Shown here piece after piece: positions 1-13,230 of a stretch of 64,000 bases of DNA (positions are counted from its first letter, which is position 1; every line of letters begins with the position of its first letter). The stretch comes from Aphrophora alni (taxonomy: Eukaryota > Arthropoda > Insecta > Hemiptera > Aphrophoridae). The stretch spans positions 151,658,431 through 151,722,430 of the forward strand of contig OY740767.1 in the NCBI GenBank assembly GCA_963513935.1, given 5' to 3'. The notes beneath the pieces were generated by a model that was not told where the DNA came from, ran no database searches, and saw only the letters and a program-made list of their open reading frames with translations. The position numbers and the translations under genes were made by a program.

Positions 1-123
1 AAGTATCTGTAAAAATATAATTCCAAATCGTTCACTTGAAATTAAATAAATGGTGCAAAAATATTGCTCAAACTTTCTCACTTACCCACTTCCAAAACTA
101 AATAAAAATGAACTAAAACTAAT

Positions 124-553
124 TAATAATATATTTGTTGTACTTACGTCTGCTCATCCAAAATTGTTTCAAAGCATTACGGCCGTTTCGACTATTTATT
201 CAGCCATGGTCACATGCGTTATTTTCGGTACTATATATATATATACCTCGTCAACATTATTATAAAATCATTTAAAACATTAGTACGTATTTGACACACA
301 TTTATTACACTAACACATTTATTTACACACTTTTAATTTCTTTTAAAAAAAAGTGTGTAAATAAATGTGTTAGTGTAATAAATGTGTGTCAAATACGTAC
401 TAATGTTTTAAATGATTTTATAATAATGTTGACAAGGTATATATAGTACCGAAAATAACGCATGTGACCATGGCTGAATAAATAGTCGAAACGGCCGTAA
501 TGCTTTGAAACAATTTTGGATGAGCAGACGTAAGTACAACAAATATATTATTA
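124..553. repeat. Foldback (long near-perfect inverted repeat)
   Basis: The left arm (124 to about 334) is the reverse complement of the right arm (about 347 to 553), with only a few mismatches near 228-248 and about 10 bases of loop. The match breaks down just outside 124 and 553. A transcript through it would form a hairpin of about 200 bp. No coding capacity is seen. It may be a MITE/foldback element or a recent inverted duplication. I found no clear target-site duplication. Confidence 0.85.
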
Positions 554-1322
554 TTTAAAAGCTCTCCAGTAAGGTGAAGAATATTAAAATAAAACTAATT
601 GTCAGCAAAGAAGTTGTTTTGGTAGTTACCAATCAAAAAGTGAAAATTAACTATGGACATCATCTGAAACAAATATTTAAGTAAGGGCCTCAACTTACTA
701 CTTAATATCTAATTATATTAACAACAAGATAGAGGTCAGGAAGAGCAAGAGGAGAGGTGGAGGATTAGCTTAGGTCTAAGAATGAGCAACCACTCATTTA
801 CTATCTCCCCCCCCCCACAAGCAAATTATATCTGAACTTCTTTCATTAAGCAGTGACACAATAAGGAAGGTAGTAAGCTTTGTTACAGAGAACTGCTACC
901 ACCAAATAAAACACATCCACAAGTTGGACATATTTATTAGGAAGACTTTGTTGAGGAAATGTAGCATGGAAGAGAAAACTGGAGTGTACCGAAACTTGGA
1001 ATTCAAATGCCTCAATCGGGAAACGACTGAGACCCTTGGAACTTTGACAAAGGGATAGATAATCCCTCAAAGCAACCTTGTCAGCTCACAAATCTTCCTG
1101 GAGAAGTCTAGGAGCACCAAACCATCATTTGGGAGCACAATAAGCTCTTACAGCTGAAATGCAAAAGGGATACTAGGAACATCCAATTAAAGAAAAAGAA
1201 TAGGTCGACAAATAAATGGATACCCGGAAACACTAAAAGAAATTTCCATCCTTAAAATATCATTTGTATGTATTACTTAAAAAACATAAACCTCTTGTTT
1301 TGTGATATCCAAGTTACTTTCA
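554..1322. other. No gene seen; repeat-like debris
   Basis: No convincing reading frame is present. A C10 run lies near 808. The stretch 960-1190 is less A+T-rich and contains ATCATTTGGGAGCACAATAA, which resembles words near 39400 and 52590. It is probably an old fragment of a dispersed repeat. Confidence 0.4.
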
Positions 1323-1326
1323 TTAA

Positions 1327-1904
1327 CCCTTTGACTGCCATGAGCCATTATATTGGCTCTTAGCAGGATGGTTCCAGACCACCAAGAACCAATATATCAA
1401 TTGTCAACCAAATCTTGTGAAATTTGTACCAAATTTACATAGCATTAATATTTTTATTTATTTATTTTTTTTTTATATGTATTATAAACTGTTAAAGAGA
1501 ACTACATACTTTTTAGCAAATATAATGTTAACTTTTCATACTCAATAAGTCTTATATAGTGCTGAAGGATAATTCATAAGAACACCATTGAAGAAGAAAA
1601 AATCCCACGCAGTAAGTTAATCTAATATTTTTTTAAATTCTTTAATAAAATGTTTATAGTAACAGATCATTCAAATGTCCAGGAATATAGAAAAAGCACT
1701 TATATTTATAGGAAAAATAAGTTTATTAGCCAAATATAATGTTTTTTTTGGATTTTTTAACATATCATAGTCAAATTTCATGTAATAGATAAAAAAAAAA
1801 TTAATAAAAAAAATATGAAAAGATTTTCCCAGTGTATAGCCAGAGGCTATTACTAGCCCTTGTGATTTGAGACAGACCCTCCCAACAGCTTGGCAGTCAA
1901 AGGG
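1327..1904. mobile_element. piggyBac-type MITE (non-autonomous)
   Basis: The element begins CCCTTTGACTGCCA directly after TTAA (1323-1326) and ends with the exact reverse complement TGGCAGTCAAAGGG (1891-1904), followed by TCAA. TTAA target sites and CCC-starting termini are typical of the piggyBac superfamily, so TCAA is read as a one-base decay of TTAA. The 578-bp interior is A+T-rich and non-coding. The ends resemble those of the full piggyBac copy at 49447-52116 (CCCTTTGGCGAGT) but are not the same family. Confidence 0.65.
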
Positions 1905-1908
1905 TCAA

Positions 1909-4900
1909 TTGTGAACAAATTATATTAGGTAAATACAGTATATTAATTAAATATACTAACTGAATAGTCCTTTCATTTCAAATTGTCTTAAGAATATATC
2001 CCATCATGACTTAAAAATTAAAAGATCGCACTTTTCATGTAATCAAGTAATACTAGCCATTAAAAACGCTTACAAAATATGAAACCTCTTCACACACAAC
2101 GGACTATACATGTAATATAAAATTCAATTAATATATTTATTTACCTAATAAAACTTTTAAATATAATTGTATAATATTTCCTTGTTAAATATCTTTAAGT
2201 GGTTAGGAATTAACATTATTTTAATTATGTTAATAATAAATTATAAATTCATTCAGTCTCAAAACAGTACACAGAGAGTAGAGTATTGTTGTAAAAGAAC
2301 TCAAAAAGTGTTGCAATAGCTGACTGGCAGAGAATATTGGTAAGTTAATGACCATGCTGTCATAACTATAAAAACCCTACTAACAACAGCCATTCATGAT
2401 TGAAGAAACTGGCAGGGCTGGGTAGCAAGGAGACAGCAGAGTGCCAGAGGTTCTATTCAGCAACTACAGCCATTCGTAATTGAAGAAACTGGCAAGGTAG
2501 CCCCTATTATGCAACTGTCAAGGTGCCAGCTGGATTTATAGGAAGAGAACTCTCTAGGAGACTCCAAAAACAGGAACTTGGCTGTATCTGTGATAGTAAG
2601 GGTGAGCAAACAAATTGTGTACTCTTGTTGAATATGTAACACATAAAGTAGTAGAATCATTTTAGGCCTTTTCGCAACAACTTTTAGTTCACTCTGAATT
2701 GCATTGTTTTGGGAATAAACTATTATAATTTTTTTAATATGCAATAACAGAATTATATTAAAGAATGAAATAAAGCAATAAAGCTAAAGTTATAATATAA
2801 ATCAGTTCTAAATAAACAGTTGCCCGATGATGCCGCAAGGAGAAACAATTGTAGCTCATTTATATTATTAAAATAATTTTGAAACTTTAGCCTTATTTAA
2901 TCCTTTAATATGGAGTTTCAACAAGAAATATCTGCTGTTACATTAAATAGGAATTATGTTATTTTTGTGAAATAAATAATTTTAAGAATTAATAAAGTCT
3001 TGTTTCACAAGTAGCTTGAAATACTAGACCACTGATTGGTATTTTCATTTAACCACCCATTTACGAGTATAATTGGAGGTTTGGATTATCTATTTCGAAT
3101 CCGAAATTAGAATTAGGAAACCCTAAGTGTAACAAATAGTGCATCCGCCTTCCTAAGAAAGTGTAATTGAGAAGCACAAAAGTGTATAAAGTTCCAAATA
3201 GATTACATTTCATAGATCTATATCTGACTTGAACCTGCACAAACCACTATGTATATTAAAATTCTTTTCTTATTGTTTCCTCATTCTGAGAATAACAAAC
3301 AATATGTTTCTGTGTATGTTGTGACAGGTGTTTTTAATCTTCTACAGTGACAGGAGATCGGCTCCCATATAATCATCTGACGTATAAAACGTAATATTAA
3401 AGTGAAGAAAGTAAATACAGAACAAATTAATACAGATTTTAAGCTCTGTCTAGATTGTATCATACCCTCGTAAAATATATAATATGAGATCAAATACATT
3501 CTAATTTTCAAACAATGTTTTCAACTTGTATACAACTGCTTAACATATCACTCTTATTTATATTAACTTATCATTTTCAGTCCACGGATGCTATTCTACG
3601 AGATGACTCTCTTTGTTAGGATGCTATTACATCAACGAACACAAATTAGAAAAAATAAATGACAAAGGAAATAAATCGCTTGGCAGTTTTTGTTTACACT
3701 AAAAGTTTTTATTTTATATTTATATTAAACTATATGGATCACATTAAATGTAATAATTAATAATAAATTAAAACAACAATTTTTTAGTGTATAAACCACA
3801 ATATTTTAATTGAAACTTGCCGACCATGGTTTCGCTAGTTAAAGCATTGTCAAGGGCTTTTACAAGAATGAAACAAAAAGGTTCAGTACACAATATAACA
3901 ACACAGTATGACAATAGTTGGGTATTTCCCTTATAACCTAAATGATAAAGTAGAAGAGTGGAGTGGAGTGAAGGGTCAATGGCTTGACTTGGTTAATGGT
4001 TTTAAAAGTGGAGAATTACTTATATCTAATTGTTCATTTAAAACTAACACATTTTTATTTTTAACTAATCTATTAATTTCTAAATTTTCCAGAAGGTTTA
4101 ATTTTTTAGATTTATTAGCTATGTGTAAAATATCAAAATTTATATCATTGACTCAGTGGGTAGAATATTTCTCAAATATCAGGTTTTCATAAGGAAGATT
4201 CCATTTATATACTAAGAATTTGTTAATAAACAAACTGAATAAATATTACTATTCAGGAAAAATTGCCAAAAATAAACATGAACCTGTTTTTTAACCAACA
4301 TCATTAAAAGCATCGATTTCTATTGAAAACATATTTATGGCGAAACAGGTTTAGGCCTTATTTAAATTTATATCGGTATATATTGTGTACATGGTTTATT
4401 TTGACTTTTTGATCTGACAACTACTGAACTGCCATTTTTGTGATGAATAATTTTGTTTGGTTAGCATCTCCATTGTGAATGAGTAAATTTATGGAATGTT
4501 TTTGCACCATTTATTTATTTTGTATTACTCCATACAAAAAATTGAATATATATTTGTAAATGTATTTTTTTTTAATATACATAATTATAACGTCACAAAT
4601 TCCATCATAAAAAGTTAGCCTAAAATAAACGACACCAAAACAAAGCAAAGTTCAATGACCCACAAAGCCAACCAAGAAACCGACCCTAAAATATCAGCTG
4701 ATAGGCCTAAACAATTTACGAAAGTAATACACAAGGAAAAACATCATCAATAACTAAATTAACTATGTCAAAACCAATTCACACCCCAAGAATTCACCCA
4801 AATCCATATAGAAATGGATATTATCAAATATAATTCTCAAATATAGAATAAAGCCTAGACAGAGCCTTGTAACATGAAAACCTATAACCTCACATCTAAA

Positions 4901-4966
4901 CAAACACATTGAAACCAATTCCATAATACTATCACAAACATTACACCATAAATTAATATAAGCACT

Positions 4967-4970
<4 letters not shown>
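1909..4970. other. Intergenic, no gene recognised
   Basis: A+T-rich sequence. A reading frame of 94 codons at 3908-4192 (+) has no recognisable motif and skewed low-complexity composition, so I do not call it. The only structure seen is the direct duplication at 2382-2530, listed separately. Confidence 0.4.
2382..2530. repeat. Direct duplication, ~75-bp units
   Basis: Two adjacent units share CAGCCATTC(A/G)T(G/A)ATTGAAGAAACTGGCA and end in a GTGCCAG word. The first starts near 2382 and the second near 2459. The unit middles have diverged. No function is evident. Confidence 0.6.

Positions 4971-5017
<47 letters not shown>
4971..5017. repeat. (AC)/(AT) dinucleotide microsatellite
   Basis: A short ACAC stretch followed by about 21 uninterrupted AT units. 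Confidence 0.95.
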
Positions 5018-5018
<1 letters not shown>

Positions 5019-7709
5019 CCTCAGTAAACAACTATTTTTTATTTTAATCATCAGAAGATAGCATATACAATATATGAAGGTAAAACGCATTCCCTATGAA
5101 CGCCATGTTTTTGTTAGTACAACTAGATCAAAGAAACGACTATCACAATCGAAATTAATAAAATCAAATAAAAATAAATAATAAGTCACAATATCTGTTA
5201 GAATAGTAAAACAATCCTTAAAGTAAATTTAAGAACATAAATAGTAACCGTAAGACCCAAATGTTATATAATTAGAATTAGAACTAGGACTACTTGAGTC
5301 ATAGATATAAGTACGTCATTCTGTTGGAACGGGAAATTATACAATTAACAATAAAATCAGTAAACTCATTTAAGAATCGGCAATGTAAATATGAATAAAT
5401 ATTATCACGAGACCAAAGGCAAAAAAGACATAAAGTAATACCAAAATTATAATTTATTCAAGTCAAGAACATCAAATTGTACAAAACGAGAGAATGTTAT
5501 TTGAGTAACCAAGGGAACGGAAGAACAGTGCATGCTGGGAACCGCGGCAACAATTCAATTCCAAAACCGAAGCCAAAAATTCATTCCAATCCAAGACTTC
5601 AGAGCCCAAAGATGAAAATTTCTATTCGTAATTTTAAAAGTGATGCCGTCAAGTTTTAGTATGTTAAAACAGTATAAACAGTGGTAAATTCAGTGCTAAA
5701 TCACACAGAGAGTGGTATCCTCTGTAAATTTAAACATAATAAAGTCCAGAAACTCTTAATATTGAAAATAAACTTTAACAAATTTTACAATTCATAAGCC
5801 TATTTCAAAAAAGAACACCGATCCTAAATCTCAATTTTTCTTAACTGTAACTTCACAAAATGCGTTAAAAACAGTTTGTTCATGTCTGGTCGAGTGCCTG
5901 CCCCGAGAAAATAATAAATATTAATTACTAATATTTATAAAAGAACTTTATAATTCTATGATAAGATATATGTAATGAACCCAAACCTAGAGCTAGCCTG
6001 GAATAATTTAACTTTGTAATTAAAGACAATTTAACCTTGTTGTGTTATTAAAAGAACTCAAAAGCAAATATTATTAATGTTTAACAAGAAATAATTTACT
6101 AAAAGAAAATATTTATAATTTAAATGAATAAACAAATGAATTTATATAACTGAAATTATCTGCATTATTGTCAACTTATTTAGTAGTAGTTGAAGACTAG
6201 TTGTAGATATTTCAAATAGATTTTAATAAAGTAACTTTACTATTTTGGATTTTATAATAAAGATAAAATATTTTATAACATATAAGAAAAGTATTATGTT
6301 ATATAATCATTTAAATCTCCATCTAATTTTGTTTCATTAGGTATGATTTCAAATCCTGGATGACCCACAAAATTTAATATTCGCAAAATTACAAGGACTG
6401 TCAGGGCCGAGTTGTGAACTGCAATCATTAAACAACCCCTTCCCTTAAAACATCCCTCCCCCATTTAGACACAATAGGAACTGAAATCAACCTCCTCCTC
6501 CTCCCCCTCAACTACTAGAACAGAACACCTACTATTTAAATGGACCCTTTATGAATACCTTATATTATGTCAATCACATTACTTTCAAAGAAACTGTCAA
6601 ATCCAGTAACATAAACAATGTCATTTTTACTCCCTTTTAAGAGCAAATCAGGGCAATTATGAGGCTGGGGTTGAATGTAGGTCAGACCAACCCCTCACAG
6701 GGTGTAGCCCTGACCTCAATCCTACCCCAGCTTTCTCTACCCTTACATTCAGATCCAATACTGATGTCTCTTTAGAAACAATAAAAGAGATTTATAGGTA
6801 CTAAAAGGAAGGATATGAAACCCATTGACTGGTTTAGCTATTGTCATCTTATAATAGCAATGATTGCTTTAACTGCAGTATGTGATTACAACTTTTTTAC
6901 TGATATAATAAAATAAGCCTACTCATAACTTAAAAAACTACATTTATAGGAAACCAATTATTATTATTTACTTATTTCCTTCAGGAGACAATTCATTAAC
7001 AAAAATCTATGTAGAGTGTCCCATGAAGAAACGAAGAAAAGAAAAAGTTTGGAAATATGTACATATGACCTAAAATAGTTGTTTATCTTGTCGCCATTTT
7101 ATGTTTTGAACAAAAATATGCATATCTTTTGAATGGCAAATGATAGAGTTGAGATTTTCCATGCTACACAGTGCTAAAAAACCCCAATTTGAGAAAAATT
7201 ATCAACCAATTTCCTTTACTCATTACAAAATGTCAGCCATTTAAAATGTTTAATATTATCTTGAAAACCATTAATTTTACAAAAATGAACAAGAGACATA
7301 AGTTTCCTTTTTATGGACAAAGAATTCGTTTTCTAAATTTTTTCTGTACATCAAAGGATAATCCGGTTTATGTTAAAAAATTTAAGTAATTATTTACACA
7401 ATACCCAAAATTAGCCTAGAATAAAAATATTGTCTGTGAGTATTGCAATTTTTATTTAATTCTGAATAGATAGATGTAATTAAAGTCTAAAAAAATTAAA
7501 TACGAAATTTAAAAATAGTTTTTTTATTAAAACAAAGCAGTCCAAAAAATAGGCAGAAAATTTTTATTTTATACTTCATAAAAATTCTTTGTAATATCAC
7601 AAAAAACAACATTAATTATCAAAAATAATATCAAAGTCTAAGAGTGTGTATGTTGCCTCCTCTACACTCTTAGTATTCTTGAATCGAAGTGACAGTCCAT
7701 GGAGTGAGG
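5018..7709. other. Intergenic, no gene recognised
   Basis: A small patch of balanced composition at 5480-5610 has no recognisable coding content. An imperfect 68-base palindrome at 6664-6731 has arms of the type GCTGGGGTTGAATGTAGGTCAG. The segment 7000-7450 starts GTGTCCCATGAAGAAACG, which looks like transposon terminal/UTR debris, but I cannot assign it. Confidence 0.4.
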
Positions 7710-7973
7710 TACATTTCAACCTCTAGTAAGAGAACCCCCCCCCCCCCCACCAGCGCTAAATAAGTTGTAACCATAATTAAAATTAGGTGCCGAAGTCTGA
7801 AATTAGGTGCTCAAACCGTTTGGCAGAAAATTAAATTTATAATGGGGGGACTGACAACATAAGCTGACCCCCCCCCATATAAAAATAATATAATTAGAAA
7901 AAAAAATATGTAATAATTAGGTGATAATTACGTGCTCTCAGAAACCGTTAATATATAAACAGAATAAAAAATG

Positions 7974-8289
7974 TTTTATACCACTTTACTCTTGTACGGC
8001 GATAGGAGCGACCGACGCTTAAGTCCGAAATCCTGCCAAACGGAACGAGCACCTAATTCGCCGTTTAGATATCTTAACATAATATTAATCAAGGAATATT
8101 TTGACACCAATAACTCTTGAGCACCTAATTTTTTTATACCACTTTACTCTTGTACGGAAGTAGGCGCGACCGTCGTTTAAGTCCGAAATCCTGCCAAACG
8201 GAACGAGCACCTAATTCACCGTTTAGACATCTTAACATAATATTAATCAAGGAATATTTTGACATCAATAACTCTCGAGCATCTAATAT
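7974..8289. repeat. Two 158-bp tandem units inside the MULE
   Basis: Unit 1 is 7974-8131 and unit 2 is 8132-8289, about 92-95% identical by eye. Each unit carries CTGCCAAACGG, three bases, then GAGCACCTAATT (8033-8058 and 8191-8216). The same module is found in the right TIR (10030-10055) and, inverted, in the left TIR (7801-7826). The units may be extra binding sites for the transposase; that is inference. Confidence 0.85.
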
Positions 8290-9756
8290 ATGGTCATATA
8301 TGTCCATTGATAACAAATGAAGGATACGTAATTTTGCGTGTGTTTGTCCATGACGATCTTAAGTATATATCTTTGTATTTTTGATCAAACATTATAATGT
8401 TCATAAAATTCTATATAAGATATTTTTATTACAAAGAAGAGGAATATGTAATAATTTATAGTATATTAATAGAAATATGATAAATCTTTTTTCATTAAAT
8501 TTTACAATTTGCGAGAAGAAAAGCATTTTATTTTTTTATTTTAACGTAACTTCTAACTAAATTACTTCGTAGTTAAATAATATTTTCAAAAATAAGTATT
8601 TAATAAATATTTTGATATTGTTTTACATTTCATTTTGCATAATTAAATAAATATATCCTTCAAATGTTATTCGCGCAATAATATGAGCGTGAACTGCACT
8701 ACTTATAACTTTATATATATAACAGAAAACTATTGGGTTTATCTCTAATACAAGTACATTCCAAAGTTAACCACGATTAAATTGATTCTTTAACACTTTT
8801 CACTTTAACATGTTATAAATTAAAATACAACAAAGAGTCATAATTAAACATCAGTTTTATTTGTTCGAAATGTTTGTAGGTGTAGCGACGAATCGCAGAA
8901 TACAGCATAATATTCTCCATACATTTAGCAATTTTAGTGTAATATTAATTGTAATTATAAGTAATATATATGATAAATAAGTAAGAAAATGTATTAAAAG
9001 AAGGAAAACACTACTTTTTATTAAAATTTATGTCAATTATATAATATTTGTTTTCTTTTGCCTTATCTAATCTTTTTAATTATCTTGTAAATAATTGATA
9101 TATAACAGTAATCACTAATTTACATTCTTTTTAACATTTTAATATACATAAATAAAAATATTCAAATACATATACATTTAAAATAATAAAATTATTTTTT
9201 TAAATATATATACTGTTACTACAGTATATATTAGAGATAATATTATATATTGTAAAGTAATTATTACTAATAAATCTAAACAGCCTATTTGCAAAAGTGT
9301 AAAATATTAATGAGTTCTTCAATAAAATATAAGAACTTAGAATAAAAAATGGCTTGTACAAGTATTTTTTTTCGATTATTATGAATTATAAAAGGGTATT
9401 TTTAATTGAGGATAGAAGAGTTTTTTATTAAAATTTAAGTGCAATGTATTTATTAGCAATTAATTGGGTAAACCTTCGGAAAACCCACCCATATGAAATT
9501 ATGGGTAAGAATACCCAATTCCTACGTATTTTCTTTGCTGAACACGAATATGAAACAAAAATGGCAGTCAACAACAACAGATATAGGATGTCAAGTGATA
9601 TCCCATCCGAGCCTGTCCATTTTTTGCACCACATGTTTAACCATGAACCGATACACGCGACAAAGCTTTTGTGGCGGTAAAGATCAAACAGTATAGAATA
9701 AGTTTAGTGACCTAACTTAACCTAAGCTAACATGGAAAGAAGCAGAGTTTGACGAA

Positions 9757-9787
9757 ATATTGCTCAGTTTCTTTTTCTGAGCAATAT
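9757..9787. repeat. Perfect 11-bp hairpin in MULE interior
   Basis: ATATTGCTCAG (9757-9767) and CTGAGCAATAT (9777-9787) are exact reverse complements around a T-rich 9-base loop. Confidence 0.8.
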
Positions 9788-10152
9788 TCAGAGTGCACAT
9801 CTCTTAAATATTAAGTGTACGGATTGTGCGATGAGCCAAAATTCAAGAAGCATGGAAATTGAAGGTAAATTTTAGATATATCTTAAAAGTAAAATTTTAT
9901 TCTGTATATATCTTAACGGTTTCTGAGAGCACCTAATTATTACATATTTTTTTTTTTCTAATTATATTATTTTTATATGAGGGGGCCAGCTTATGTTGTC
10001 AGCCCCCCCCCCATTATAAATTTAATTTTCTGCCAAACGGTTTGAGCACCTAATTTCGGACTTCGGCACCTAATTAGCACCTAATTTTAATTATGGTTAC
10101 AACTTATTTAGCACTGGTGGGGGGGGGCTAACTTAATAGAGGTTACATTTCA

Positions 10153-12329
10153 TCCACAATGAAGTTCAACAAGTTATTTCATTCGGAAGATCATATCCAC
10201 CATCTTTTGTAACAGACAGAGATTTGCTTTGGAATTCTTACCATAAAGCTCCACAATCAACACGATTGGCTATTGTGAAACACTTACTCAATTATTGTGT
10301 TATGCAATCTAGAATAAGATACATGACATCCTTAAAGAGTGTTGTCCTGACAGAAGACAAACTCCCCACACCACACTGCCACTGCATCCCTCCCAACATC
10401 TCACAACCTTCAATTGGAAACAATTCAATTAACACCCAACCACGTAGACCTTGCTCCAAGCATTTTCGTACATTTCAACATCCGAAATTTTTCCTTGCTT
10501 GCCAACAGTTCCACAAAGACCAGAAGGTTAAATAAGCTATTAACGTGTGGTTTGTATTATAGTTGGCATCTTTCAACAATGAAGATATACAATAGCTGGT
10601 ACCGTGCTATGACAAGTTTTTTAACAATGGCGGAAACAATTTTGAAAATGTTTGGAAGTATATTCTTATTTGTCCACAATAACCAATAAAAAATTTTTTT
10701 CTTAATAAAATACCTTTTATTTTATTGAACTGTATGAGCGAGATAGGTAGCCCACTATGTATAAGATGTGAATATAAAATCTATAAACTGCATGTCTCAA
10801 AGCTATAAATGGTTGAGTGAAATATCTTCCTTTGCCATCAGTCAGTTACCTTTTTTTACTTTATTCTAAAACAATATATATGGCAAAATATGTTATATGT
10901 AATTATATAGAAAATATTTACTTCACAACAAACAAAAACAAAAATATGTTTTTGTTATCAGTCGATGTACCGTGACTTCCTGTAGTATTGTCTAGCGACT
11001 GATGTTTCCGTATTCACTCACAGCATTTTTAAACTGAACACATTTATGTTATGTGTTTACAAATACATGTTACAAATAAACATACATGTCAAAGTAAATT
11101 ATGGGAAGAACAGATCTTTTTTTTTATTTAGTATATACGTCCACTAGCAGATTAGTTGATTACTAGAATATATTTCAGTAAATTAGAAATGAAGTTGCAA
11201 AAAGGATGGAAAGAAAATGATCCGAAGGAAGATAAATTTTATTTCATTATTTGTAATACACAGATGACTCATATGTAGGCTAAAAGTTGAAACTAATGGA
11301 TCAGTGTTATGTCACCATATGTTCTTGCAACAATTAAATGTAACAGCTGGTATTGTTTATTCATTCATTGATGATTGATCATAATTTTAACCCTATTTAC
11401 AACTCACAGTTAGTTCAAGGCTTCTATATTGGCTGGAAATCTAAGTACTGAGGGACGAAAGTAGATTCTGAAAGAATACTAGAAATGTGAAGACGATGTA
11501 ACTGCCCATAGTAACTGAGACTCATCTGGAACTTAACCACCATCCAGATTTGCAATTTATAAACTTTGAAAGCACTGGATCGCTTCTTAATACAAAGAAA
11601 TGTTGTACAACCCCTTAACATTTTATGACAGGATAACACACTGTTGGTTACTGAAGTTTTTACAAAAATAACAAATAAGAGCTTTGATAGAACAATGTCT
11701 AGAAGATCTTTACAGTGTTTCAACTTTGTCTCGGTTTTAAGTCACCGAAGACTTATTCTTTGTTTGTTGGAGGACGATTGTGTTAAACGAACAGTAAACA
11801 CAATGAAAGGAATGGAGTCTTGTAGTCTGACGAATTCTTATTTAATAGAATAATTTACAAAAGTAATAAATATGTGTGAATATATTACACCATTATACTA
11901 TACAAAAACAAAAATATTTTTGTCATTCAATGTCAGTTGCACTAAAGTTACCAATTCTATGGTTAATAAAAGAAATAAAAAATATAGACCTAACATAATT
12001 AAACTAAATTGAAATAATTCACAGATTAAACACAGGCAGAAATCGTGATGCTTTAGAAGAATATGATTGATATATATTTCAAGAACAACTGTTAATGAAA
12101 ACTGAACTTTACTTCTAACTGTATACATGGCAAACAAAACAGTAAGATTAAATAGACAAACTAACAAATAAGCAGACATGTGTGTCTTATCAAGTGTTTA
12201 TTTAAAGTGTCTTAGTCAACTTAAGAAGAGAAACACAACATCATGGAGAAGCATTTACTTAACCATCTATAGCTTTTACTTCTCTATGTTTGGTGGACAC
12301 AAACAATTTCAATACAGTTTCTCAGTTTT
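10153..12329. other. Intergenic, no gene recognised
   Basis: Frames of about 100 codons at 10224-10535 (+) and 11424-11723 (-) contain no motif I recognise and overlap frames on the other strand. The 11400-11850 stretch has fairly balanced composition and may be an old transposon. No promoter, RNA gene or clear repeat is visible. Confidence 0.35.
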
Positions 12330-12660
12330 TTGACACTGCAGCTACCGTCCACCATTGTCATTTGTATGTATAGACAATAGCTGCCACTAAAATCAAGATA
12401 ATAACATAAAATTTAGTATAGGGAACTACACTCTGCATCTACGAGGTTCATTAGGACCTAACCTAATGTCAAGAAAATAGTGATATACAGAATTACGTGG
12501 TTCAGAAAACCTGTGTAACAACTATTTTTAACAAACTTACCCTACCGGATAAGTTCCCTTGATCAATTTAACATGGATAAGTCCAATAAAATTTAACATA
12601 TTTTACAAAGCCCAAGCAACCAACTTTTGGGCATTACATTTAGATCTGGTTGTCTTCCAC
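12330..12660 (+). repeat. Dispersed repeat family E, copy 1
   Basis: Shares a 3' block with 16021-16170: GGTTCAGAAAACCTGTGTAA, then about 110 divergent bases, then GGGCATTACATTTAGA. It shares an upstream block (AAATTTAGTATAGGGAACTA) with 14690-14760 and 19000-19060. Non-coding and of unknown class. Confidence 0.65.
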
Positions 12661-13143
12661 TGTACGATGGGGCTAAGGAATTACCATGGTGCCACCAATT
12701 AACTAGTTTTAAGTGTGTTTCTTTCTGAAAGGTTGTGTATCTTCTCCTGAATTGCTTATATTAATTAAAATAAAGATATTAAATTGTTTAAATTCTTGTT
12801 TATTGTCTATTCATTTCTTGTTGAACTGTTTTTCATAACAGTTGTTTAAACCATTACATGTACAACACCAATAAAACGATAAAATAATTGACTGATAACA
12901 TAAATACACTGTTTTTTTCCGCATAGTTTGTCGTTATATTAACACTCAGCCTACTTATTCTATGTGGCCACACATTATAATCTTAAAATCTGATGGAAGA
13001 CTTAATATTTTATTAGTGTTTTAATGTGTTTATTTGTTGAATTCATCTGATGATACCTTTTGTGACAGCAAAACAGCTGTTATTTAAAACTTTTCAACAA
13101 GAATTTAAACAAATAAAGTCAATATTTTAATTAATTTTTCCCT

Positions 13144-13190
13144 TTAGTTAAAGGGGAAAACTTCATCATCATCTCCATGTTAGAAGGGGG

Positions 13191-13230
<40 letters not shown>

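Larger units (their letters stand above)
7719..10143. mobile_element. Mutator-like (MULE-type) non-autonomous transposon
   Basis: The left TIR (7719 to about 7968) and right TIR (about 9893-10143) are inverted copies of about 250 bp at high identity. Both start ACCTCTA(G/T)TAAG. The element is flanked by a perfect 9-bp duplication, TACATTTCA (7710-7718 and 10144-10152). Long TIRs with a 9-bp duplication are the hallmark of the Mutator superfamily, so the assignment is by structure; no transposase is encoded. The interior is very A+T-rich except 9424-9700, which is more complex and open in two frames but matches nothing I recognise. The word GCACCTAATT (or its complement) recurs about ten times. 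C/G homopolymers sit near both ends. Confidence 0.8.

Noticed and set aside
3908..4192. 94-codon frame as a host gene
   Set aside because: No motif, no splice context, low-complexity Leu/Phe/Ser-rich composition expected of A+T-rich noise.
9428..9680. Overlapping frames on both strands inside the MULE
   Set aside because: No recognisable domain on either strand and only 68-78 codons. Kept only as a note on possible captured DNA.
11424..11853. Overlapping 99- and 69-codon frames
   Set aside because: Opposite-strand overlap, no family recognised, no flanking gene signals.
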